Assembly: GCA_030035585.1 (NCBI GenBank)
Contig: CM057481.1
Coordinates: forward strand, 6,721,128-6,785,127
From: Dugong dugon
Lineage: Eukaryota > Chordata > Mammalia > Sirenia > Dugongidae
Direction: 5' to 3'
Length of the DNA stretch: 64,000 nucleotides
In this document: positions 46,050 to 57,028 of the stretch, in pieces
How positions within the stretch are numbered: position 1 is the first letter of the stretch
Layout: every line of letters begins with the position of its first letter
Made by a program: the position numbers and the translations under genes
Notes under the pieces: model-generated
What the model saw: the letters and a program-made list of their open reading frames with translations, nothing else
What the model was told of the DNA's origin: nothing
Database searches by the model: none

Positions 46050-46500
46050 ACTTTCATTCAGCACTTTCTGAAAAGCCCCTTTCGCTCCAGGCCCCGTGCG
46101 GAGTTCTCAGGACAGACCCAGATAAGATACAGTCTTCATCCTCAAGACCCTCACCTCGGAGGCGTGACAAACATGTAGAAAGTGAAGTATAGTTTATTGC
46201 AAAAATCACAGCAAACAGAGTATGGACCCAGTATGGTCAAAGCATGTAGAAGGGTGTGGTTGGCTTGAAAACGAGGTGCTAGTCTTGAAATGCTTTCTGA
46301 GAGAAGTTTTATCTAACTTTGGTATTGAAAGATGAGCAGGAAGTACTCAGGCAGACAACAAGGTCATGGGCAGGAGGCGTGAGAGCTGGGGGTGGTAGCA
46401 GAGCGTGTTTGAGGAAGTATAAGCCGACCAGGATAGTTAGGGGCAAAATAGAAGGATCCTCTGGGTTCTCCAGCAAAAGGACATCAAGTCTAGCAATACT
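46050..46500 (+). repeat. Unassigned medium-reiterated repeat (family X), copy 2
   Basis: 'ttcatcctcaagaccctcac', 'gtatggtcaaagcatgtaga' and 'gcttgaaaacgaggtgctag' follow the layout of the copies at 38.2 and 61.2 kb. Confidence 0.45.
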
Positions 46501-46562
46501 CTGCGCACTGAAGCAATGAGAATGCTAGTGATGAGTTAATGTATAGCTCTATGTATGTACAG

Positions 46563-46565
<3 letters not shown>

Positions 46566-46599
<34 letters not shown>
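46566..46599. repeat. (GT)n microsatellite
   Basis: About 17 uninterrupted GT units, followed by 'atacatgcacacac'. Confidence 0.95.
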
Positions 46600-46601
<2 letters not shown>

Positions 46602-46605
46602 CATG

Positions 46606-46777
46606 CACACACAGTAGTTAAAGCTATCGACTGCTAACCGAAAATTCAGTGATTCAAAACCACCAGCAGCCTGGGGACAGAAAGATGTGGCAGTCTGCTT
46701 CTGCAGAGATTTACAGCCTTGGAAACCCTATGAGGGGGTTGCTGTGAGTCAGAAAGGACTCGACGGCAGTGGGTTCC
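46606..46777 (+). mobile_element. AfroSINE, long form
   Basis: 'gctatcgactgctaaccgaa', module 'cagaaagatgtggcagtctg', tail 'cagaaaggactcgacggcag'. The 5' head abuts the (GT)n tract. Confidence 0.85.
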
Positions 46778-48409
46778 AGCACTGGAAGCAGCTTTGTAGT
46801 GGGTTTGCTTTTTGCTTCTATTTATTATACCTTCCCATTGGAAGCAACCTGTTTATAAAACATACTACACTCTCTTTAGTCAAAGGAAGAGTGACAACTT
46901 GCTGTCGTGATGTTTTCCAGGCTTCCCTTTATAAAAGTGGCATCAGACTGGGCCACTGTCGCCATTTTAATCACTTGATTATAGACTTTCATGGGTGTCG
47001 CTGTGTATGTTAACTTCGAGGTTCAAGTTTGAGTCTGTACACAATGCTATCTTCTTGTGTTTCTCAGATGTCTCAGAAAGAAAGCAATACTTAATAGCAC
47101 ATACATTTAAGCACCTTAGATACTGCCTAACAGGGAAAGGTCTTGGTAGTCGTTTAAAGATGTAAGTATACAGTATTTCAATTGTTTTAGGGGAGAAGTA
47201 GATGGGGAAGGTCCTTTGGAGGTTACTGAGTGATGAGGGTCTAGGGTAGTCGGGTCTTGGAGGAATGTATAGACTTGAGATGCTGTCTTTCTTTCGTTGC
47301 TGTTCCAACTCATTAGGAGTTACCAGATAGAAAACCAAATTGCTTTAACTGTAGTTTGAGTAGATGTTTATGTGTTTTAGAATCTCTCTTCTATTGCTTC
47401 TTTGCCTACCCACTAAGATGCCATACCTTGGTCAACGCCACTCCTGGTGTTCTTGAGTCACTTATTTATATCTGGGAAAGTAGGTGTATTACAATTAAAA
47501 ATATGCTTTATTATACTTACCATAAGTGGGTACAATTATGCTAGAGTGAATGAGACTAAATCATCATTATTAAAACATTTTGAAGAGAGTATAGATCGTA
47601 CCAGTCAATGTCATCACTAATGCATTTGTGTTTCTCCAAAGATACATAAAGAAGCAAGCTCTGAGGGCGGCATCCGAACACGGCCAGGGAATGTAAGCTC
47701 AGCTTGGATCTTTGAGATTAAGGGGAGCTATCTCTTCTTCACAGCCTTATAGGTCAGTGCGAAAAATCTTAAAAATCAATTCTTTCAGCAGCCAGAAACA
47801 TCTGAAAGGAAATCAAAGCTTGCTTATTATGCTGACATGATATAACATCAGCTAAGAGTCTTAGAGATGATTTTTAAAGTATGACTTCTGGCAACAGTTC
47901 ATTTAGGAATATCTCTTGCTAGAGATACAACAATCGTAAACTGTTACGTTCTTTCTGCATGAACCAATAATGATCTTATCATGTATTTGGTATCAGAATG
48001 ATTATTTATGTGTGGGGATGTGTGTGTATAGATATATTGTATGTAATTCAAAGGAAACCCACAGTTATTAATTATTCATTGTAATAATATATGTAAGTAT
48101 TTAATTAGTCACTGACGTATTTAATTCTACGGAAGTCCATAGGTATTAACTACTTATTATTACTAGAGATATGTATGTGTAAGGATAATTTAACTTTCTA
48201 AGGCATTAATCATTTTTTCATTTTTTTCTATTTTTTCTTTTTTTTTTTTTTTGATATGTATACAACTTGAGTCATTGGGTCTAATAAAGGGTTTATTTAA
48301 CACCTCTTCATTGGGATCCGACGTTTATGCTAGGCATACAGGGAATTTGCAAGTGAACTAGACAGATGAGGTCCCACCTTTGTCAGAGCATATCCAGGTG
48401 ATTCTCATG
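46778..48409. other. Unassigned sequence
   Basis: No repeat or exon recognised in 1.6 kb. A 119-codon minus frame (46979-47338) has no known motif. Confidence 0.4.
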
Positions 48410-48788
48410 ATTTGTGATAGTTGTGTTCTATAAAGTCACTGTGAACACTGAATTAACACACTCTAAACCATTGCTGCTAGAGGAAGTTCAAGGTTAGGTC
48501 CCTGCAAGCTTCTGATCACAACATTCCCTTCAACTGATCAACGCATACCCTCATTTTACGTGTATTTCTGCTTAAAGACACCTTATTTATATTGTTGATT
48601 CATTAGCGTTGAACTTATGGCCAAGAGCAGTATGACTCATGCCTAAATGAAGCTTAACTAACACAAGTATTTTCTCTGTAAGGCGTATAACAGCCTCCTT
48701 GTTCTTAGGAACACTGGACAGCACTTCAGCACCATGCTTGGGTGGGGAGATTTTGAACAGTGAAATCGCCAACAAAAAGCACAAAAAT
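48410..48788 (-). mobile_element. Tigger-like DNA transposon fragment
   Basis: Holds the transposase N-terminal remnant described in the next entry. The left part ('gttctataaagtcactgtga') looks like a non-coding terminal region, so the element appears internally deleted. Ends not determined. Confidence 0.5.
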
Positions 48789-48856
48789 GTACCGACTGCT
48801 CTGACAGAGATCACAGTAGAGGGTCTCAGACAGAGCAGGAGAAAAATGTACAGCAA
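48587..48856 (-). pseudogene. Tigger/CENPB-type helix-turn-helix remnant
   Basis: The frame ends LTEKILVLVKLHLGMSHTAL then GHKFNANESTI. This fits the pogo/Tigger N-terminal DNA-binding helix-turn-helix pattern ('EK...VLDKL..GMS...VG..F.VNEST'). It stops directly after NESTI and no DDE core follows. Confidence 0.55.
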
Positions 48857-49300
48857 AATTCAAATTCTTACAAAAAGAACAGACTTATTTTTCTGACAGA
48901 GACTAGAGAAACCCCCAAGACTATGGCCCGCGGACACCCTGCTAACTCAGAACTGAGGCGACTCCCGAAGTCCACCTTTCAGCCGAAGGTTAAACAGGCC
49001 TACAGAACAAACAGTAACGCATCTCAGGAGCATGCGTCTTAATTCAATCAAGTCTACGAGACCAAATGGGCAAAACCTGCCCGAAAGCAAAGATGAAAGA
49101 GCAGGAAGGGACAGGAAAACTGGACAGATGGACGTGGAGAACCCAGGGTGAAAAGGGAAAGGGAGAGAGTGCTAAGACATTGTGGGGATTGCAAGCAATG
49201 TCACAAAACAATTTGTGTATCAAGGTTTGAATGAAAAACTAGTTTGTGCTGTGAACTTTCACCTGAAACACAATAGTTTAAAATCTAAAAGAAAAGGAAG
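48789..49300 (+). mobile_element. L1 3' UTR fragment
   Basis: 'ggtctcagacagagcaggag', 'ctatggcccgcggacaccct', 'gaagtccacctttcagccga', 'tcaagtctacgagaccaaat', 'gggacaggaaaactggacag'. This is the uninterrupted equivalent of the L1 3' UTR that carries the RTE insert at 18.3-19.4 kb. Confidence 0.85.
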
Positions 49301-49339
49301 AAAGCACAGAGATGAGAAAAACGGGACACTGAATAGACC

Positions 49340-49664
49340 AGGAAAAAGACACTTGTTTATAGGATGAGAGCTGATGTGTTTAGGTGGCCTGGCCAGAGAA
49401 GGCCCTTCTGAGGACTGACGTTTGACTAGACACCTGAGGGACAAGGAGCCGACCAGGAAAATGTCTGGGATAGAAGCCCTGCAGCCTGAGGAAAGAGCAT
49501 GTCTGAAGGCTCTGAGCTGGCCAAGAGCTTGGCATGATTAAGGTAGAGGGATATCCATGGCGACTGTTTGGTAGTTAGCGACAAAGCAACTTACTGGATG
49601 AGACCAGGGAGTGTTGAGCAGGAGTCAGATCTTACTCTCAGTGCATTCAGGAGCCGTTGAGGAT
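49340..49664 (+). repeat. Unassigned repeat (family X), copy 3 left part
   Basis: 'cagcctgaggaaagagcatg', 'gctctgagctggccaagagc', 'aggagccgttgagga'. Continues after an inserted old L1 at 50005. Confidence 0.5.
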
Positions 49665-50004
49665 TTAATATTATTTTATTATAAAAACTTTCAAACATAC
49701 ACAAAGATAGAAATGTATACTGAGTATGACTCCCCACGTACCTATTACCTGCCTTCAGAAACTGCTGTCTCATGGCCCGTCTTGTTTTATCCTTGCCCTC
49801 ACTAACTTATGCCCTACCGTACCACCACACTGGACTATTTGGAAGCAGACGTCTTTTCGTCTCATTTATAAATATTTCACTACGTATCTCTAAAACATAA
49901 GGACTCTTTTTAAAAACATAGCCACGGTACCGTGGTGATACCTAGAACTTTTTTCAGTGATTCTTTAATATCATGATATATCCAGTCTTATCTGTAATTT
50001 TAAG
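49665..50004 (+). mobile_element. Old L1M 3' UTR-type fragment
   Basis: 'aactttcaaacatacacaaa', 'tcatggcccgtcttgtttta', 'aatatttcactacgtatctc', 'aatatcatgatatatccagt' are in the order of an old L1M 3' UTR. It interrupts family X. A 14-bp perfect palindrome, ccacggtaccgtgg, lies at 49922-49935. Confidence 0.55.
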
Positions 50005-50340
50005 CAAAGGAGTGATATTATCTAGTATACTATTTTAAAAAGAGCACTCTGCTGCATATAACAACGGTTTGTAGAAGGGCAGGTGGAAGGTAGGAGATCA
50101 TCTAGGGGCTTGTTGTCTGTGGGGGAGACAGCCATGGCTTGAACAAGGGCGTTTGTGACGGCAATGGAGAGAAGCAGTCAGCTTTGGGATATGTTGGGAG
50201 GCAGAGCTGCCTTGCTGTTCACTACTGTGGTTCTGACCTCAGAGACTGAGTGAGTATGGGGTTTAATAACTGAGCTGGAGAAGACATGGGAAGAGCAAGT
50301 TTGGATGGGAAAATAGAGAATTCCGTTTTTGCCTCTATTT
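50005..50340 (+). repeat. Unassigned repeat (family X), copy 3 right part
   Basis: 'gcaaaggagtgatattatct', 'aaaagagcactctgctgcat', 'tttgggatatgttgggaggc' continue the same repeat. Compare 61.66-61.80 kb. Confidence 0.5.
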
Positions 50341-50879
50341 TACCCCTGAAAGTGGAGAAGAATTTTTAAATCAGATTAAATAGAAAAAGAAAAGACAAAT
50401 AATAATTTTAAAAAATCCATGTTTACTGAGACTTACCTTCAGTTCTACTCAATGATATATTTTTAGGAAGATATGAGGATATAAGAAATAGTTCCTGTTC
50501 TTCAAACACTTGTGGGTTTGCTTGAGGTCTATTCAGATGCACTCAAGGGAAGCCTTACGCTGAGAATACATTAAGGATAACAAGTCTGAAAAGTCTGACT
50601 ATCCAAAAATGCCTCCTCTCAGCAGCCTACCAGGAATACAGTGACTGTATTTTCTGAAGCAAAAATCCAACCCAGAATTTGAAAACCACATGTGTGCTTA
50701 CAGGGATGAAAGGCAAGAATATATGACATCAGGGCTGATTTGGAAAAAAATAAACTAGAAATTTTTCACAGTGATGGCACCTGCCATTTCTGCCATTTGT
50801 TCCTGTTTAAAGATGGCCTGAAGATCCTCGATCTGAGCTGGTTTGCCATGGATTATTAGTGAGTATGAGTCAGTGTACG
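50341..50879. other. Unassigned sequence
   Basis: No repeat or gene recognised. Confidence 0.35.
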
Positions 50880-51050
50880 ATCACTGCTTATTGTCATCCG
50901 CTGCAGAAAATGTCCTTCCACCTCTCTCTCGGAAGCCTCAGCCCTGCTTTTAAGGCCTTCCAAGTAATTAAGTCAGGCCCGCCTAGGATAATCTCTCTAA
51001 TTTGAAGCCAACTGATTAGGTCTTGAATTGTATCTGCAAAATCCCTCCCT
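50880..51050 (-). repeat. MaLR-like LTR fragment
   Basis: 'ctaggataatctctctaatt' and 'gaagccaactgattaggtct' parallel 'caggataatctccgtatttt' and 'aaagtcagctgattagaacc' at 4.03-4.07 kb, so both belong to the same LTR type. Confidence 0.45.
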
Positions 51051-51104
51051 AACAATACCTAGTGTTTGAATGAACTGTAGCCTCTCGCCAAGTTGACATA
51101 TCAA

Positions 51105-51240
51105 TGTCCTCGTTTATCCAAAAAGGGTAATAATAATAATAATAACTTCCTGTTAAGATTGTTTTGAGGATTAATGAGTTAAGGCATATAAAGCATTTGC
51201 AATGTACTTGACCCATAGCATGTGCTGAAGAAGAATCAGT
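51105..51240 (+). repeat. MIR fragment with (AAT)n
   Basis: 'agggtaataataataataat', 'tgttttgaggattaatgagt', 'tataaagcatttgcaatgta' form the 3' half of MIR; the AAT run is an internal expansion. Confidence 0.7.
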
Positions 51241-51404
51241 TATTCTATAAAACTGGAAAGCACTAAATGGCTCCCTTTCGGCAACAAAGAAGGATGTGCC
51301 AAAAGTAAATAACATCTTATTGAATAACAAAAATAAAGAAGAAAATGATATCTTGTAGAGAGACAAAAGACCGCTACTCATGTAAGGTACAAAAACACTT
51401 AAAA

Positions 51405-51600
51405 ATAACCAGGATGTTAGAAGTCAAGTTGTTGGCTGTCCTTGCGGAGGTGGTGTCTGGAGGGGCGTATGAGGTAGGCTCTAGGGTGCTGGGAATATTC
51501 TGTTTCTTGATCTGGGTGCCGGTTACATGAGTATCCAAATTTTAAAAATGCATTAAGCTTATCATATGTATATGTATGCACATTACACTTCAGTAAAAAT
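51405..51600 (+). mobile_element. Old L1 3' end
   Basis: 'gggtgctgggaatattctgt', 'gggtgccggttacatgagta' and 'cacattacacttcagtaaaa' are an L1 3' UTR end. Confidence 0.7.
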
Positions 51601-52319
51601 TTAAATGCAACTAGATGATAGATACAAGCTTTAGGGATAGATAAACTTAGTCCCCGTGTTTGTGTATGTGTGTGTGTTTTCACTGCAAGGTAGGAGGATA
51701 AATAGAAAAATCTTTCTACTCATCAGAAATATGACAATGGCTCAGGAGAAAAGATGTGAGAGGGGCTTCATTAACATATTTGACCCAAAGTCACAAGATT
51801 GTTTTATTACTGGGTGGTTGCCCCTGTTGTCTTTGGATAGGTCATCCTGGAAACTGGAATGGTTATCAAACATCCTGAGAATTCTTTAGGACAAACAGAC
51901 ATTCTATTCCCAATCCTATGAACTCAGAGATCAGAGCAAATGAGTTTTCCCTTATGTCCTGAACTTTCTTTTTCCAGAGCAGTGAATTGTATTCCTTTCA
52001 AAACAGGTGCAGTGAGCCTGCACGCTCATTATCCGTTTGCCTTATGCTATCTTCAATTTCTTTTCTTTTTTTATAATAAGGCAGAGTTTAGGAAAACACT
52101 TTTTTTTCCCTGAAAAATCATATACCTACACCAGAGTAGTATGACCTGAGAGTATCATTTTATTTCAGAAATGTGAGAATGTATAATATTTACAACCAAA
52201 GCAGACGTGTGTAGTTCTAGATGTTTGCTTGGATACCAAAACCCATTTTTATGATATCATTTACAGTAAGATATTTTCCCTCAACACCCGACCGTTGATT
52301 ATATCATTTTATGTTTTAG
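51601..52319. other. Unassigned sequence
   Basis: Short (GT)n near 51656-51678. Nothing else recognised. Confidence 0.35.
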
Positions 52320-52545
52320 ATCAGCACTGACCAATAGAGCTTTCTGCAATGATAAAAATGTTCTATAATCTGTGCTGTCCAATATGGCAGCCTCTAGCCA
52401 CACGTGACTATTGGGCACTTGGAGTAGGGCTAGTGTGACTGAGGAACTGAATTTTTAATAGTATTTAATTTTAACTAATTTAAATAACCACATGTGGCTG
52501 GTACTACTGCGGCGGGCACTGAAGTTTGAACTATAAGTAAAATAC
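52320..52545. repeat. Probable hAT-type MITE (MER-like)
   Basis: 'tctgtgctgtccaatatggc', 'cagcctctagccacacgtga', 'ttgggcacttggagtagggc', 'aaccacatgtggctggtact' match a common mammalian non-autonomous DNA transposon whose two halves are partly inverted. The exact family was not assigned. Confidence 0.55.
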
Positions 52546-52904
52546 GGCACAGAGGCCAGTAGCTGATTATACTTAAATTATTTTCTTAGAACCTGTCAAA
52601 CGTGCATCAACATAATGCTTTTCTCAGCCGGGTTACTCTGGGCTTCCTTGTAGAAAAGTCCCCCTTATGAGACACAAGAGGACCTCAGGTTTCTGAATCA
52701 CGTGGTAAAGACCCCTACTTTTGTGCTTTTACCATTTTCACCTTTTCCTTAACCCTAGGGCACTGTCCTTCCTCTTCCATCTCAGGTAATGACTATTTGA
52801 GAGTGTGTCCCCTAGTTCCTGGGACATAGTAGGAAGTCAGTAAGCTGTTCATGTACACATTAGGTTATTAATAGGTGTGTTGGGAGGTAATGATATATCA
52901 TGAA

Positions 52905-53027
52905 AGGAACATGAGGTTCAATTCTAACGTTCCTGGCTTTGAATTCCACCTCTCCCACTTAGTGACACTGTGAACTTGAACAACTTCCTCAGCCTTTGCA
53001 GATGTTCTCCATCTCTAAAGTCAGGAA
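52905..53027 (+). repeat. MIR, left part (split by AfroSINE)
   Basis: 'cctggctttgaattccacct', 'cccacttagtgacactgtga', 'cttcctcagcctttgca'. Continues at 53186. Confidence 0.75.
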
Positions 53028-53194
53028 GGAGCCCCGGTGGCGCAGTGGGTAAGAGCTCATCTGCTAACCCAGACGTCGGCAGTTTGAATCCACCAGCTGC
53101 TCCTTGGAAACACTAAGGGGCAGTTCTACTCTATCCTATTGGGCCTTTATGAGTCAGAATTGACTCGACGGCAGTGAGCGATGGGTAAAGTCAG
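53016..53194 (+). mobile_element. AfroSINE inside MIR, with TSD
   Basis: SINE body 53028-53185: 'ggagccccggtggcgcagtg', 'ggcagtttgaatccaccagc', 'cagaattgactcgacggcag'. The direct repeat taaagtcag lies at 53016-53024 and 53186-53194. The head keeps CpG sites. Confidence 0.9.
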
Positions 53195-53285
53195 AAATAT
53201 CCTACTTTCCTTATGGAATAGCTGTGAGGATTAAATAATAAGAAAAGGAAACTTTACGGGGTGCTTGCCACATGCTATAGATTGT
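53195..53285 (+). repeat. MIR, right part
   Basis: 'ggaatagctgtgaggattaa' and 'gtgcttgccacatgctatag' complete the MIR begun at 52905. Confidence 0.75.
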
Positions 53286-53299
53286 CCTTGGCACCTGAA

Positions 53300-53430
53300 A
53301 TGTGTGATCTCATTTAGTCCTCCTACCCTCCTGTGAGATATCGCCCCTGTTTTACAGATGAGGAGACTTTGGCTTGGAAAATTTACAAATGGTAGGGCTG
53401 GGATTCTAACCTGGATGCTCTACTTCCAGG
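53300..53430 (-). repeat. MIR, reverse
   Basis: 'gtgatctcatttagtcctcc', 'cctgttttacagatgaggag', 'agggctgggattctaacctg' is the MIR core in reverse. A second MIR follows the first in opposite orientation. Confidence 0.75.
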
Positions 53431-53454
53431 GTGTAGGTTTATGTTTTGTTTAAT

Positions 53455-53740
53455 CGTATTTTCAAAAATTGAGATATATTTCACCTACCACAAAATCCAC
53501 CCTTTTAAAGTGTCTAACTCAGTGGTTTTCGTATAGTCACAAAGTTGTGCAACCTACTCCACTATTTAATTCTAGAATATTTTCATCACCCCAAAAAGAA
53601 ACCCCATCCCCATCAGCCGTCAGTCCTCATCCCTCCTACCCCCAGCCCCTGGCAACGACTCATCTGTTTTCTGTCTTTCTGCATTTACTCTTCTGAACAT
53701 TTCATTTCACATAAAGGGAATCACATATAGGTCAGAACCA
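53455..53740 (-). mobile_element. L1 3' UTR, old
   Basis: 'aaaattgagatatatttcac', 'ctaactcagtggttttcgta', 'aatattttcatcaccccaaa', 'ctcttctgaacatttcattt': reversed old L1 3' UTR, as at 6.9 kb. Confidence 0.75.
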
Positions 53741-53786
53741 AAGTTTTTAAGTCTTACTTTATGCTGCTTCCTATAATGCAGGTCTT

Positions 53787-54068
53787 CCTTGTTCATTGTC
53801 CAGCTTTCTCATGCATATGCAGCAGTTGAAAACGCCAAGACTTGGGTCAGGCGCACCTCAGTCCTCAAGGGGACATCTTTGCTTTTCAACACCTTAAAGA
53901 GGTCTTTTGCAGCAGATTTGCCCGATGCAATGCATCTTTTGATTTCTTGACTGTTGCTTCCGTGAGTGTTGATTGTGGATCCAAGGAAAATGAAATCCTT
54001 GACAACTTCAATCTTTTCTCCATTTATCGTGATGTTGCTTATGGGTCCCGTTGTGAGGACTTTTTGAA
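53787..54068 (-). mobile_element. RTE LINE, inverted 5' segment of one insertion
   Basis: Minus-strand RT C-terminal sequence: the frame 53809-54228 contains EVVKDFIFLGSTINTHGSNS then QEIKRCIASGKSAAKDLFKV. In element order it ends at 'caaggaag'-type text exactly where the plus-strand segment at 54066 begins. The two are therefore head-to-head parts of one insertion. Confidence 0.85.
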
Positions 54069-54465
54069 TAAGGAAGATGGAAGAAGAATTAATTGACGCC
54101 TTTGAATGGTGCTGTTGGAGAAGAATATTGAACGGACCATGGACTGCTGAAAGAATGAAGACTTCTGTCTTGGAAGAAGTCCGACCAGAACGCTCCTTAG
54201 AAACAAGGATGGCGAGATTACCTCTCACATACTTTAGACATGTTGTCAGGAGTGATCAGTCCCTGGAGGACATCATGCTTGGTAAAGTAGAGGGTCAACG
54301 AAAACCAGGAAGACCCTCAACGAGATGGATTGACACAGCGGTTGCAACAATGGGCTGAAGCATAACAACGACTATGAGCATGGCACCGGACCGGGCAGTG
54401 TTTCGTTCTGTTGTACGTAAGGTCGCTATGAGTCTGAATCGACTCGATGGCACTTAACAACAACA
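54066..54465 (+). mobile_element. RTE LINE, 3' segment of the same insertion
   Basis: Plus strand: starts 'gaataaggaagatggaagaa'. The ORF fragment at 54077-54358 includes RSDQSLEDIMLGKVEGQRKP then GRPSTRWIDTAVATMG. The 3' tail 'cgactcgatggcacttaaca' is followed by AAC repeats. Confidence 0.9.
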
Positions 54466-54679
54466 ACATAGTGGATGTAATGGTTTGTCACATAATGAGA
54501 GCTCAAACATGAAGCTTTTATTATTACTGTTGTTGTTGCTACGGCCATTGTGAAGCACGGTCAGTCTGGGGTGACCTGGTCATTCATTTGTTGTTCATTG
54601 TGAAGCAAGAGGCATAGAGGAGAAATTTAGTCCACTTCACTTAAAGAAACAATTAAATGATATTTTTTGAAAACTAAAG

Positions 54680-54915
54680 CTAAATTCACAGAGATGGAAA
54701 GCAGATTAGTGATTACCAGGGACTGGAAGGAGGGGGAATGGAAAGTTACTGCTTAATGTGTACAGAGTTTCTGTTCGGGGTGATGAAAAAGTTTTGAAAA
54801 TGGTGGTGATGGCTGGAGAACACTGTGAATGCAATTCATGCCACCGAAACATACCCTGAAAAGCAGTTAAACTGATTAATTTACATCACATGTATTGTAC
54901 CTCAATTTAAAAAAA
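54680..54915 (+). mobile_element. Old L1 3' end
   Basis: 'agattagtgattaccaggga', 'ggggtgatgaaaaagttttg', 'aacactgtgaatgcaattca', 'acatgtattgtacctcaatt' is an L1MA/MB-like 3' end with an A-run. Confidence 0.8.
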
Positions 54916-57028
54916 TCTAATGGGCCTCCTTCTTGCAACCTTCTCCCCAACCCCTCAGTAGTTATTAAACACTTTGGTAAAACAAGTTAAAAAAAAAAAA
55001 AAAGTTACCGAATAATTGCTTTCTAAAATGGTTTTCCCTTTCTGATTTAAAAAAAAAAAGTGAGGAAAAGGAAGCAAGAATAGAGAGCAATCCCTAAATA
55101 TAGCAAAAGCAGCACTGTGTAAACATCGGTATGCCCGTCCACAGATAGATTCTTGGATTTGGAAGCCAGGTTGGAAGTCAACCCTATTCATTCTACAGAC
55201 ACAGAACTTAAGCACAGAGACCAAACGTTACTCATCCAGCGTCACAGAACTGGCTGATATCTAATGTTTGTTTTATTCAAGGGCCTTGTAAGAATTTTTT
55301 TTTTTTTTTTTTTTTTTTACAGTGGTTGATGGTTTACTTAGTTGGGATAATACCATGTGTGTGCATTGAGACCCTGTTGGTTTGTTCGGGGCAGCCCCGT
55401 TCTTTCTTCTTCCAGAAATCACTGAACAGAGGCAGGTAAAAATAGATGCCATGCGGTTTAAAGACAATCCTCACATTCCAAGGGAAATGCAGATAATGAG
55501 AACATAACACTTGAATTAAGCTGTCTACCTGGCAAGAGTTAGGAAAGTTTCATTCCCTCGCTTTCCCTGACTTGGGTAATGAAAATATTTCCAGGGGCGG
55601 GAGGGTGGTCCTGCGGGATCCCTGTCTCACTCGGAGGCAGAGCTAAAGGTATTTGAGTTCTGAAACGTATGCCAAAAAATCCAATAACACAGGAAGCAGC
55701 CAAAGATGTCCATTTTATTAAGCATCTCAGTAAATGTCATTTTCCAGAGCCAGGACAGTGCTGTGAATATGGAAGGGAGTGTTTGGGGATTCCTTTGAAT
55801 CACCAGTGGTCACAGCTCATTACCCCAACCCATCTTTCCCATATATGTTATGTCGGGCCCAGAAGAAAGCTTATTTTGGCCTTACGCCTTTATGTGAATG
55901 GGGGAGAATTTTAATTTGCTACGTATCTCCGAGCTGTTGTAGATTTTCTCATCGTCCTAACTGCTAGTTTATTGAGATTAAGTGCTATCTTATGTGGATG
56001 CACAGAGAGGACTTTTGATTTTTTTAAAATTAAATTCAGTTCAGTCACCATGTTAGATAGATAGAGGTTCTTGCCAGAGGAGAAGAAAAGGCCCACATTC
56101 CCTGGAGACCTGGAGTGACAATAGGCAGGAGGCGGGATATCCTGTCCACAGAGGAAGCTTGCTCTGCACAGCACTTCTCAAGGAAAAGGGGCCATAGGAT
56201 GGTCATTGGGTTCTCATTTGTATCCCTAGACATACCCACATGCCCACACAAGCCCCTCCAGACTGTCCCTCCCTCTTCTGTATCTCATCTGTGGGGACAA
56301 CTGCCTATTGCTTTCCTGTCACGCTTCCTTCCAGCCTGGGCTCTGCCCTAGTTTTTCATTTTCCCACAGTACTCCTAATCCACAGTCGTTTTGTGCAGCA
56401 GGCGCACTCGAGGCTAGAGCTAGAGGGGAGGACGGTAGGCTTTATTAGTAGAGTGCAGACAATAATTTTTAAGTGAACAGTGGGCAACGACGGTTGTTCC
56501 TCACCACAGGGCATTTCTTCCAGATTGCAGCCCAGATGACGTGCCTCTGAGACCATTTGTTGCCGTCCCTTCCAGCCTGCCTTTTTTGTTGATTGTTGTA
56601 GTTTAAGTGAAATTTTACATTTCTCGTTAGTCTCAGCCTCCAGCCTTTCTTATGTTACGAAGTCATCCCCCTTCCTCTCTGCTGACCAGCCTCACCCCAT
56701 GATTCAGTGGTATGTTTTATTAACAGAGGTCCCAGCCTGGGCTCCTCGGCAGGGCAGAGGACTCACAGGTATGCTGAAACAAGAATTTTTCCTTTAACAT
56801 GATCAAATTCCTGGGCAAGGCTTTATCCTCTGCCAGTCCTGTAGACCAAAGTGCGGAAGCAGAGAAAGAGAAGCTTTTATTCTATCTCAGCCCAGTATAA
56901 GCTGTCCTGGGGTCATCTATCCCCTCCCCCTGCCCTACCATTATCTGTTTTGGTGACCCCAAAATCACTGCCTTGGAAGAGGACGAATTTTGCATTAGAC
57001 ACTTATTAAATATTGCTGTTGTATTCAA
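54916..57028. other. Mostly unassigned sequence
   Basis: Over 2 kb with no recognised exon or clear repeat. Poly(T) of about 28 at 55291-55318. Possible short L1 3' end remnant near 56580-56640. 55600-56560 has moderately higher GC. The track frames here (for example 55669-55914) carry no known motif. Confidence 0.4.

Noticed and set aside
53809-54228. 139-codon minus-strand frame as a real gene
   Set aside because: It is antisense RTE reverse transcriptase sequence running past an inversion point into the other half of the element.
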